Assembly: GCA_002305955.1 (NCBI GenBank)
Contig: DBRH01000034.1
Span: 15,325 to 20,529 of the forward strand
Reading direction: 5' to 3'
Source of the DNA: Kosmotogaceae bacterium UBA1373
GTDB lineage: Bacteria; Thermotogota; Thermotogae; Petrotogales; Kosmotogaceae
DNA length: 5,205 nucleotides
The number at the start of each line of letters is the position of its first letter. Positions within the stretch are counted from its first letter, which is position 1. Of this stretch, positions 1-5,205 are shown piece after piece. The notes beneath the pieces were generated by a model. The model was not told where the DNA came from. It ran no database searches and saw only the letters and a list, made by a program, of their open reading frames with translations. Both the position numbers and the translations under genes were made by a program.

Positions 1-1754
1 TGTATGAACAGTATGGGCGTCTCGACGTTCGGCGCGTAAGTAAGCGGCGACTGGCGCAGATAGCCTTCCAGGTTCTGGAAGAAGTCGTCGCCTACCTGGT
101 CGGGTGCGAAATAGTATCCTATATCCGTAGTTCCGAAGAAAGAGATCCAGCTTGATATCGACCGCTGTGAAACGGCCGCCTTGAAAACGTCGGTGTGGCC
201 GACGATCCAGTTGGTCATGAAACCGCCGTAGGAACCGCCCGTGACACCCAGCCTCTCCTCGTCTATGAAATCGTACTCATTCACAACGAATTCCAGGACT
301 TCCATAATATCGTCGAAATCCCGTTCGCCGTAGTGGCCCCGTATATCTGCAAAATCCGTGCCGTATCCCGAGCTTCCCCTGGGATTGCAGTAAACTACCG
401 CGTATCCCGAGGCCGCCAGAGCCTGGAACTCGTGTATGTAACCGTTGCCATAAGCCGTCTTTGGACCTCCGTGTATCTCTACTATTGCCGGGTATCTGCC
501 CTTTTCGTCGAAGTCCACCGGCTTCATTATCCAGCCGTCGATGACGACACCGTCGGAGGCCTGGATTTTGAAGCTTTCCGGCGCCGATAGCTGATAGCCT
601 TTCATCCAGGAGTTGAAATTGGTTAATTTTTTCGTGCCGGTCGCCTTGCTGCAGTATAGCTCTAGAGGTTGTACCGGCGTCATCTTCGTATAAATAAGAT
701 CGCCTGAATCGTTGATGTCGAAGCAATCGATGCTCCCGTCGGAGAGCATAACGTCCTCCACTTCACCTGACTTATCCAGTGAGACGATCGTGGAGTCCGG
801 TCCCGAGGTTATGATCGAGTATAGCTTTCCCTTTTTCACCCTGAGAGACTCTCCAGACAAGCCTCTAACATCGCTGTTGAGACTGTTTCCAAAATAGAGG
901 TCGAGATCCCTGCGTAGAGGCTTCAGCTCTTTGCTCTCCAGATCCACGAAGTTGAAATAAGGGTTCGTCGGAAAGCCCTTTGCCAGATCGGTACCTAGAA
1001 CGAAGAGTTCGTCGCTGGAGGCCCATACACAGGCATACACGGAGATCGAATCATCTCCGATCCTCTCAGTACTTCCGCCTTTCAGATCGAGAATATACAG
1101 ATTGTTCCAGCGCGGGCGTCTCTCGGCATCCTCTTTGACAATGATGGCCGCCCTCTTTCTATCGGGCGAGAGCTCGACCGATTGAACATCGCCCTTGACG
1201 GCTTCCAGGGGTTTCATCTTGCCGGTCTCGACGTTCAGAGTGTGCAGTTGAGAGATCCTGTTTTCGGTGAAGCCCGATCCATTTGAAACAAAGGGGATTT
1301 TGTCTATCACGTAGATTCTCTTCTCTACCGGTTCTTCCTCGGCCGGTTTCTCCGGGTTTTCGCCGGGAGCCACTTTCGTGGTGAAGAGTATATTTCCCTC
1401 GTCGACCCAGGATATAGACGAGAAACCCCCTTTGAGAGTCTTAACGAGCCTGCTTTCACCTCCGCCCAGCTGCAGGAGGTAGAGCTCCGTGCCTTTCGCA
1501 TCTTTCTCTCTTCTGGACGTGAAGAGCAAACTCTTGCCTTCGGGGTCGACCACGGGTGAGCCGTCTTTATCGCCCCTGGTGAGCTGGGTGACCTTACCGG
1601 TGGAGAGGTCACCCGACCAGATGTTGCTCAGGTATTTGTTGTTCTCCCTGTCGATGGTCTTGTGGACGAAGAGAAATTCCCTTCCGTTTGGGAGAAAGTG
1701 GACATCGCCTACGGCCGAGTATCTGTGAACGTCTTCGAGTCTTATCTTCTTCAA
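1..1754 (-). CDS. S9-family acylaminoacyl-peptidase-like serine peptidase (C-terminus missing)
   Basis: Serine peptidase of the prolyl oligopeptidase family (S9), closest in feel to acylaminoacyl peptidases (S9C), which remove N-acylated or ordinary residues from the N-terminus of short peptides. 584 codons are visible and the frame is open to the window edge. Residues about 1-390 are a beta-propeller with repeated WD40/TolB-like strands (e.g. NIWSGDLSTGKVTQLT near the start, LYILDLKGG). From about 395 on is the alpha/beta hydrolase: GWIMKP at about 407-412, the oxyanion motif HGGP at 428-431, NPRGSSGYG, and the nucleophile elbow GGSYGG with catalytic Ser508. The frame leaves the window at PILFIH, the strand that normally precedes the catalytic Asp; that Asp and the catalytic His lie outside. 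Family members run about 650-680 residues. A proline/glutamate-rich insert sits at about 128-145. There is no signal peptide, so it is probably cytoplasmic. The start is TTG at 1754: an in-frame stop lies at 1770-1772, and the only other candidate (GTG at 1763) is too close to the ribosome site. Confidence 0.95.
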   Translation of the reverse strand, partial: MKKIRLEDVHRYSAVGDVHFLPNGREFLFVHKTIDRENNKYLSNIWSGDLSTGKVTQLTRGDKDGSPVVDPEGKSLLFTSRREKDAKGTELYLLQLGGGESRLVKTLKGGFSSISWVDEGNILFTTKVAPGENPEKPAEEEPVEKRIYVIDKIPFVSNGSGFTENRISQLHTLNVETGKMKPLEAVKGDVQSVELSPDRKRAAIIVKEDAERRPRWNNLYILDLKGGSTERIGDDSISVYACVWASSDELFVLGTDLAKGFPTNPYFNFVDLESKELKPLRRDLDLYFGNSLNSDVRGLSGESLRVKKGKLYSIITSGPDSTIVSLDKSGEVEDVMLSDGSIDCFDINDSGDLIYTKMTPVQPLELYCSKATGTKKLTNFNSWMKGYQLSAPESFKIQASDGVVIDGWIMKPVDFDEKGRYPAIVEIHGGPKTAYGNGYIHEFQALAASGYAVVYCNPRGSSGYGTDFADIRGHYGERDFDDIMEVLEFVVNEYDFIDEERLGVTGGSYGGFMTNWIVGHTDVFKAAVSQRSISSWISFFGTTDIGYYFAPDQVGDDFFQNLEGYLRQSPLTYAPNVETPILFI

Positions 1755-1762
1755 ACCAACCA

Positions 1763-1768
1763 CTCCTT
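1763..1768 (-). promoter_or_regulatory. Ribosome binding site of the S9 peptidase
   Basis: AAGGAG on the minus strand, eight bases before the TTG at 1754. It decides the start: the in-frame GTG at 1763-1761 overlaps this site and could not use it, and an in-frame TGA at 1772-1770 excludes anything further upstream. Confidence 0.8.
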
Positions 1769-1818
1769 GTCAAAGAAATCTTCCGCAGTCTCTCATCCAG
1801 ACTGTACGTTCGAGTAAA

Positions 1819-1827
1819 ATGATATCA
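1819..1827 (-). promoter_or_regulatory. Possible extended -10 promoter element for S9 peptidase
   Basis: The left palindrome arm read on the minus strand gives the same TGA-TATCAT extended -10-like sequence. A start near 1812 would give a leader of about 58 bases before the TTG at 1754. No good -35 box is seen. If both this and its mirror partner are real, the two promoters overlap and RNA polymerase could occupy only one at a time. Confidence 0.3.
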
Positions 1828-1828
1828 A

Positions 1829-1837
1829 TGATATCAT
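1829..1837 (+). promoter_or_regulatory. Possible extended -10 promoter element for pcp operon
   Basis: TGA-TATCAT matches the extended -10 pattern TGn-TATAAT, with TATCAT matching five of six bases. A start around 1844 would leave a leader of about 22 bases holding the pcp ribosome site. The -35 position 17 bases upstream (TTCGAG, 1809-1814) is poor, as is tolerated with an extended -10. Because the match lies in the right arm of the palindrome, it may be fortuitous. Confidence 0.35.
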
Positions 1838-1854
1838 TGTCTTATAGAGATTGC

Positions 1855-1861
1855 GAGGTGG
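1855..1861 (+). promoter_or_regulatory. Ribosome binding site of pcp
   Basis: GAGGTGG, ending four bases before the ATG at 1866. It sets the start there: an in-frame TTG at 1851 would place the ribosome site inside the coding region and add five residues that do not belong to the family's N-terminus. Confidence 0.75.
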
Positions 1862-1865
1862 AGAA

Positions 1866-2468
1866 ATGGTTATCCTGAGTCATTTTGACCCCTTCGGCGG
1901 CGACGGGATCAACGCATCTAAGATCGTCGCACAGAAAGTGGCGGGTATGAGGTCAGATCTGAGGGTGGTCGAACTGCCCACGGTCTTCGACGACGCCTTC
2001 ATCCCTTTGATGACAGAGATAGAGAGAACGGCGCCGGAAGCGATTATCATGCTGGGGCAGGCTGCCGGAAGGACGGCCGTCACTCCCGAGAAGGTAGCGA
2101 TAAACTGGAAGGAATCGACGAAGGCCGATAACAACGGCTACATCGCGCGGGGCGAGAGAATCTCAATCTCAGGCGCCGATGCTTACTTTTCCACACTTCC
2201 GCTTGTGGAGATAATCGACTCGCTCCAGCGAGATGGTCTGCCCTTATCGCTCTCATTCACGGCAGGCACCTTCGTCTGCAACTATCTCTTCTACAGGACG
2301 ATGGAGTACCTGGTCTCGACGGGCAAAGATTTTCCGGTCGGTTTCGTGCACATACCCTGCATCCCCCAGCAGACGGTTGGAAAGAACGGTCTGGCATCTA
2401 TGGACGCAGCCCTGTCGGCCGCAATTCTCTCCCGGATGATAGACGTGATCGTGGGTGATGGAAGATGA
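1866..2468 (+). CDS. pcp: Pyroglutamyl peptidase I (pyrrolidone-carboxylate peptidase)
   Basis: Cysteine peptidase of family C15 that removes N-terminal pyroglutamate (5-oxoproline) from peptides and proteins in the cytoplasm. The product is 200 residues, within the usual 200-220. Family landmarks appear in order: HFDPFGG at 6-12 (usually GFEPFGG or GFDPFGG), GQAAGR at 64-69, TPEKVAIN at 73-80 with catalytic Glu75, SFTAGTFVCNYLFY at 130-143 with the nucleophile Cys138, and GFVHIPCIPQQ at 159-169 with catalytic His162. The whole triad is present. The Gly to His change before FDPFGG is a minor oddity. It is the first gene of a rightward operon: its TGA stop overlaps the ATG of the amidohydrolase (ATGA), which implies translational coupling. 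The upstream palindrome is the likely control site. Confidence 0.96.
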   Translation: MVILSHFDPFGGDGINASKIVAQKVAGMRSDLRVVELPTVFDDAFIPLMTEIERTAPEAIIMLGQAAGRTAVTPEKVAINWKESTKADNNGYIARGERISISGADAYFSTLPLVEIIDSLQRDGLPLSLSFTAGTFVCNYLFYRTMEYLVSTGKDFPVGFVHIPCIPQQTVGKNGLASMDAALSAAILSRMIDVIVGDGR

Positions 2469-3214
2469 TCATCGGCGGAGCGGCCTTAGACATAGCCTGG
2501 GAGGATCCGGCAAAAAACATGGAAAAGATCGCGGATATCTTCGATCAGGCCTTTAAAAAACACGTGGAGTTGCTGGTCTTTCCCGAAATGTCTCTGAGCG
2601 GCTTCTCCCTGAATCCCGAAAAGACCTGTACACCATACAGCGATAGCTTTTTCGATGGACTGGTGAGGAAAACTTCGATCGCGGCCGTCTACGGTCACGT
2701 GGAGAGAGAAGAGTCCGGATATGTCAACTGCGCTTCGTTCCTATCTACCGATCTGGGACCTGTCACCTACGGAAAGCGCAAACTCTTCACTTACGCTGAT
2801 GAACATAAAAGCTACGTTCCCGGCAGGCAGGCCATATCTCTGATTCACCAAGGCATAGAAATATCTCTCAACGTATGTTACGATCTCCGCTTCCCCGAAC
2901 TTTTCAGGGAGAACGTTCCGGCCGAACTGATGGTAGTGATAGCTAACTGGCCGTCCGCAAGAGCCAGACACTGGGAAGTACTTCTAAGAGCCAGAGCGGT
3001 CGAGAATCAATGCTTCACTCTCGGGGTAAACAGGACAGGTAGCGACGGAAAGGGAGTGGAGTACGGCGGCACAAAATCCATGTTGATCGATCACAACGGA
3101 GACGAAGTCGAGGTGGAAAAGGTCGGAGAGCTGCTTATATGGGAATTGAAAGATGAGGCTGTGGAAAGAATGAGAGCCTGGAGAAGGAAGTTCCCGGCCC
3201 TCGAAGATATGTGA
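2465..3214 (+). CDS. Nitrilase-superfamily amidohydrolase, omega-amidase (NIT2/YafV) type
   Basis: Carbon-nitrogen hydrolase of 249 residues, a usual length for single-domain members. The catalytic triad is visible: Glu41 in FPEMSLSGF, Lys104 in YGKRKLF (102-108), and Cys138 in NVCYDLRFPE. Glu113 in DEHKSY matches the second structural Glu. The block ANWPSARARHWEVLLRARA (160-178) followed by VENQ and GVNRTGSDGKG is typical of the omega-amidase/YafV branch, which hydrolyses alpha-ketoglutaramate and alpha-ketosuccinamate to the dicarboxylic keto acid and ammonia. Substrate is inferred from family resemblance only; a generic aliphatic or acyl amidase is the alternative. The His common in KxHLF is Lys106 here. 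ATG at 2465 overlaps the pcp stop, with only a weak purine-rich stretch upstream, so translation probably depends on coupling to pcp. Confidence 0.88.
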   Translation: MIIGGAALDIAWEDPAKNMEKIADIFDQAFKKHVELLVFPEMSLSGFSLNPEKTCTPYSDSFFDGLVRKTSIAAVYGHVEREESGYVNCASFLSTDLGPVTYGKRKLFTYADEHKSYVPGRQAISLIHQGIEISLNVCYDLRFPELFRENVPAELMVVIANWPSARARHWEVLLRARAVENQCFTLGVNRTGSDGKGVEYGGTKSMLIDHNGDEVEVEKVGELLIWELKDEAVERMRAWRRKFPALEDM

Positions 3215-3221
3215 GCCCGGT

Positions 3222-3482
3222 TCACCGATCGCTTCTTTTTTCGATTTGGTTGAGTATCTCCCTTTGAAAAAACTCCTCGACGTTTTCCGGTGAAAGCCGG
3301 CAATGCCTCTGGCCATCGACTTCCACCACCACACCCTCAGAACATGGGCCCATGCAGAAAGAGGCCTTGAAATCGATACTGTCGGCCAGAGCCTTCTCAT
3401 CGATCAACTCCTGCAATCTTTTGGCGATTTTCGAAGCTCCAAGAACATAACACGCACTTCCCATACAGATTCTTATAAGCAT
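3222..3482 (-). CDS. Thioredoxin-like [2Fe-2S] ferredoxin (NuoE-type fold)
   Basis: Small electron carrier of 86 residues, related to the NuoE / hydrogenase gamma-subunit [2Fe-2S] domain. Four cluster ligands are visible: C6-x4-C11 in CMGSAC and C43-x3-C47 in CMGPC, the spacing of the thioredoxin-fold ferredoxins. An extra Cys61 is not a usual ligand. The C-terminus (LSPENVEEFFQREI) matches the end of this domain, so it is a stand-alone protein and not part of a larger subunit. Its electron partner cannot be told; no redox enzyme adjoins it here. Start: ATG at 3482 is preferred because CTGGAG (3491-3496) lies eight bases upstream and the protein then begins MLIRIC, as is usual. A GTG at 3512 would add ten residues but has no ribosome site and coincides with the predicted transcription start. 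It converges on the amidohydrolase with seven bases between the stops. Confidence 0.88.
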   Translation of the reverse strand: MLIRICMGSACYVLGASKIAKRLQELIDEKALADSIDFKASFCMGPCSEGVVVEVDGQRHCRLSPENVEEFFQREILNQIEKRSDR

Positions 3483-3490
3483 AGGTACGG

Positions 3491-3496
3491 CTCCAG
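3491..3496 (-). promoter_or_regulatory. Ribosome binding site of the ferredoxin (decides start)
   Basis: CTGGAG on the minus strand, eight bases before the ATG at 3482. It is a partial match to AGGAGG, but better than anything before the alternative GTG at 3512, which has only an A/T-rich run upstream. Confidence 0.5.
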
Positions 3497-3518
3497 TTGT
3501 GATTAGTTTCACAATAAT

Positions 3519-3524
3519 ATTATA
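3519..3524 (-). promoter_or_regulatory. Consensus -10 box (TATAAT) of the ferredoxin gene
   Basis: A perfect TATAAT on the minus strand, in an A/T-rich run. Transcription would begin about 7 bases further, near 3512, giving a leader of about 30 bases before the ATG at 3482. The -35 region (around 3542-3548, ACCGGG/AACCGG) is a poor match, so the call rests on the -10 alone. Confidence 0.5.
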
Positions 3525-3584
3525 TTCTATCCTGTCCGTTTCCCGGTTGAAGGGTCTGTAAAGTACTTACTTATCCTACGGGAT

Positions 3585-3613
3585 TTCTCTGCGTGCTTCC
3601 ACCGTGATATTAT
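3585..3613 (+). promoter_or_regulatory. Possible promoter of the two-component operon
   Basis: TATTAT at 3608-3613 matches five of six -10 bases, with TTCTCT (3585-3590, three of six) 17 bases upstream. The -10 lies between the inverted arms CGTGA (3603-3607) and TCACG (3616-3620), a placement that would suit an operator for autoregulation. Transcription would begin near 3620, just ahead of the ribosome site. An alternative further upstream is TTGAAG (3547-3552) with TATCCT (3572-3577), but its 19-base spacing is long. The two imply different leaders. Confidence 0.3.
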
Positions 3614-3630
3614 TCTCACGAAAGGTGGGA
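3597..3630 (+). promoter_or_regulatory. Potential hairpin covering the response regulator ribosome site
   Basis: Stem read as RNA: TTCCACC (3597-3603) pairs with GGTGGGA (3624-3630), seven pairs including one T-G wobble. Inside it GTGA (3604-3607) pairs with TCAC (3616-3619) around an eight-base loop, and GAAA (3620-3623) bulges out. The ribosome site AAAGGTGG (3621-3628) is in the 3' arm, so folding would hide it. It matters only if transcription starts upstream of about 3597; with the -10 at 3608 the 5' arm would not be transcribed. Confidence 0.4.
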
Positions 3631-3635
3631 TCGTT

Positions 3636-4313
3636 GTGAAGATACTCGTCGTGGAAGACGAACACGACCTGGGACTGCTTCTTAAAGAGGTCCTCGAGAG
3701 TAACAACTATGCGGCAGAGCTCTCCGCAGAAGGGGAGGAAGGGCTTTACATGGCCCTTAACGGCCCCTTCGATCTTGTGGTGCTGGATGTTCTCCTGCCG
3801 GGTCTATCGGGCTGGGAAGTGCTTGAAGGGATGAGACGAAAGGGCTGTACTACGCCCGTACTGATGCTCACCGCGCTAGATAGCGTCGATAACAAAATAA
3901 GGGGTTTCAATCTGGGAGCCGATGATTATCTTTCCAAGCCCTTCGATATGCGCGAACTACTGGCGAGGATACAGTCGCTTCTGAGAAGAACCGCGCCCGT
4001 CGCGGCACCTACGAACGAACTCGTTTGCGGAGATCTCGTTCTGAATATATCCGACAAGAGCGTCTATCGGGGCTCGACGAAGATCGAACTGAGAAAGAAA
4101 GAGTACCAGATACTCGAATACCTGATGATCAACAAGAGGAGAGTGATCTCCAAGAGCGAGCTGGAAGATCATATCTGGAACGAGGAGGACGAACTCTGGT
4201 CGGACGTTATCCGGAGCCATATAAAGAACCTGCGCAAGAAGATCGATGGCGGTTACAGAAAGAAACTGATAAAAACCGTGCGGGGTATGGGTTATGAAAT
4301 CAGTGAAGAGTGA
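3636..4313 (+). CDS. OmpR/PhoB-family two-component response regulator
   Basis: DNA-binding response regulator of 225 residues, the standard length. Receiver domain at about 1-118: acidic pair Glu7/Asp8 (VVEDE), phosphoacceptor Asp51 (VVLDVLLPG), Thr79 (LMLTA) and Lys101 (LSKPF), all intact. Winged-helix effector domain at about 128-225, with LRKKEYQILEYL, DVIRSHIKNLRKKI in the recognition helix region, and the closing KTVRGMGYEI. The start is GTG at 3636, preceded by AAAGGTGG seven to eight bases away; MKILVVEDE is the normal N-terminus of the family. The kinase gene begins within its last 20 bases, so the two are a cognate pair in one operon. Its target genes are unknown. Autoregulation is plausible because of the inverted repeat upstream, but not shown. 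Confidence 0.96.
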   Translation: MKILVVEDEHDLGLLLKEVLESNNYAAELSAEGEEGLYMALNGPFDLVVLDVLLPGLSGWEVLEGMRRKGCTTPVLMLTALDSVDNKIRGFNLGADDYLSKPFDMRELLARIQSLLRRTAPVAAPTNELVCGDLVLNISDKSVYRGSTKIELRKKEYQILEYLMINKRRVISKSELEDHIWNEEDELWSDVIRSHIKNLRKKIDGGYRKKLIKTVRGMGYEISEE

Positions 4314-5205
4314 GGAGCTATCCTTTAAAAGCGCAAGAATACGATGGACAACATTTTTTACCATAGTCGTCGTTTCGATAGTCTCGATCCTGTGCGTGAT
4401 AGTCTTCTTTTTCGCGCTGCGATACGAAACCAGGTCTTCTTACGCCGGTCTCAACCAGATGGCAGACAGGATAGCCACGAGAATAGGCAGGGCACCCCTG
4501 ATAACCCTGGAGAGAATTCTTAGAAACTACGCCGAGAATCCCGATCTCTTCACCGCCGAGAACGAATACATGCAGTTCCTCAGCACCTCGGGTGAAAGCA
4601 TTCTCCAGCTGGGAGGGAGACTGCTCAGTGTAATTCCTCTCAAAGAAGGCTTCGCAAACGGTATGGTGGTCGATTACTCCGACAGGGAAAGCGAATACAG
4701 GCTTCTGACCAGATCGCTCACCAGCCTTGCCGGTCAGTCGGTCGTGTTCATGAGGGTAGGCAAACCGGTTAGCGAGCTGAGCAATATCATGAGAAACCTG
4801 CTCTGGGCGCTCCTGAGTCTTGTTTTGCTGACGGCCGCGATATCGTGGATAATCGGTCTGGCACTGGCCGGATACGTTCTAAATCCCTTTAAGGAGAGCT
4901 ACCAGAGACTTCAGCGCTTTACGGCCGATGCCTCGCACGAGCTCAAAACACCGCTCTCGATAATAAGACTCGGCCTAGATATGCTTGGAGAGAAGGAGCT
5001 CGATCCCGAGGTTTCGAGTAAGATCGGCATGATCGACACTGCGACCAGGAACATGCAAAACCTCGTGAACCAGCTCATAAAAATGGCGAGAATACAGAGC
5101 TCGCAGGAAATTAAGGCGAAAGCCGAACCGGTGAACATAAAGAGACTGCTGGAGGACATCGCTTTGTCTTACAGACCGCTCTCCGATCCGAGAGGTATAG
5201 AGATA
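4294..5205 (+). CDS. Membrane sensor histidine kinase (3' end missing)
   Basis: Partner kinase of the preceding regulator; 304 codons are visible and the frame stays open to the window edge. Order: a short charged cytoplasmic tail, membrane helix 1 at about 18-42, an extracytoplasmic sensor region of about 125 residues (43-168) with no family I recognise and no cysteine, membrane helix 2 at about 169-193, then the dimerisation domain with TADASHELKTPL and phosphoacceptor His215. Only some 20 residues lie between helix 2 and the H-box (YVLNPFKESYQRLQRF), too few for a full HAMP domain; CiaH-like kinases share this layout. The N, G1 and G2 ATP-binding boxes would lie past the edge. ATG at 4294 gives a 20-base overlap with the regulator; an in-frame GTG at 4303 is an alternative. 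Signal unknown. Confidence 0.93.
   Translation, partial: MKSVKSEELSFKSARIRWTTFFTIVVVSIVSILCVIVFFFALRYETRSSYAGLNQMADRIATRIGRAPLITLERILRNYAENPDLFTAENEYMQFLSTSGESILQLGGRLLSVIPLKEGFANGMVVDYSDRESEYRLLTRSLTSLAGQSVVFMRVGKPVSELSNIMRNLLWALLSLVLLTAAISWIIGLALAGYVLNPFKESYQRLQRFTADASHELKTPLSIIRLGLDMLGEKELDPEVSSKIGMIDTATRNMQNLVNQLIKMARIQSSQEIKAKAEPVNIKRLLEDIALSYRPLSDPRGIEI

Larger units (their letters stand above)
1818..1838. promoter_or_regulatory. Perfect 21-bp palindrome in divergent promoter region (candidate operator)
   Basis: Two 10-base arms, AATGATATCA and TGATATCATT, are perfect inverted repeats around a single central A. The same bases also read as a near-tandem repeat of ATGATATCA. The site lies between the divergent S9 peptidase and pcp genes, 27 bases before the pcp ATG and 63 before the peptidase TTG, where an operator would control both. 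Seen directly: the symmetry and position. Inferred: binding by a dimeric repressor or activator, whose identity I cannot tell. It is followed by no T-run, so a terminator is unlikely. Confidence 0.6.

Noticed and set aside
195..590. Plus-strand open frame of 131 codons inside the S9 peptidase gene
   Set aside because: It lies opposite the catalytic hydrolase domain, whose motifs (HGGP, GGSYGG) are intact on the minus strand; its translation resembles no family I know and it has no convincing ribosome site.
3211..3241. Short inverted repeat GTGA / TCAC followed by a run of six T, considered as a terminator
   Set aside because: Only four base pairs, arising largely from the two facing stop codons (TGA and TCA), and the T-run begins ten bases after the stem. 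Too weak to call.
3559..3571. Near-palindrome GTAAAGTACTTAC in the ferredoxin/regulator intergenic region
   Set aside because: Only AAGTACTT is perfectly symmetrical; an 8-bp palindrome is expected by chance in this length and it has no clear relation to a promoter.
3984..4364. Minus-strand and alternate-frame open frames within the response regulator gene
   Set aside because: They are shadows of the winged-helix domain, which is complete and in frame on the plus strand.
1..5205. Search for a novel mobile, defence or CRISPR-type system
   Set aside because: All coding space is taken by recognisable enzyme, ferredoxin and two-component families; no repeat array, integrase, transposase, tRNA or attachment-like repeat was seen.

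Overview
The window looks like a stretch of a bacterial chromosome at roughly 50% GC. The heavy use of AGA/AGG (Arg) and ATA (Ile) codons, tightly packed genes and strong Shine-Dalgarno sites suggest a member of the Thermotogota, perhaps a Mesotoga/Kosmotoga relative. That placement is a judgement from gene style and protein flavour, not a database result. I see no mobile element, CRISPR array, rRNA or tRNA. The content is mostly ordinary housekeeping and accessory metabolism.

Layout. Positions 1-1754 (minus strand) hold most of an S9-family acylaminoacyl-peptidase-like serine peptidase, cut off by the left window edge just before its catalytic Asp and His. A 111-bp divergent intergenic region (1755-1865) carries a perfect 21-bp palindrome with possible overlapping promoters. 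Reading rightward from it is a two-gene operon: pyroglutamyl peptidase (pcp, 1866-2468), overlapping by 4 bp with an omega-amidase-type nitrilase-family amidohydrolase (2465-3214). Seven bases later, convergent on the minus strand, is a small thioredoxin-fold [2Fe-2S] ferredoxin (3222-3482). A second divergent region (3483-3635) separates it from a rightward two-component system: an OmpR/PhoB-type response regulator (3636-4313) and a sensor histidine kinase without a full HAMP domain (4294 to the right edge, incomplete). The kinase gene starts inside the end of the regulator gene.

How the genes fit together. The peptidase and the pcp-amidase pair flank one palindromic control region and all three enzymes plausibly act on blocked or cyclised amino-acid material: N-acylated peptides, N-terminal pyroglutamate, and the alpha-keto acid amide of glutamine. 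A shared role in peptide salvage or damage repair is an inference. The ferredoxin and the two-component system are probably separate units. The most notable regulatory signals are the shared palindrome at 1818-1838 and a potential hairpin at 3597-3630 that would cover the ribosome binding site of the response regulator.
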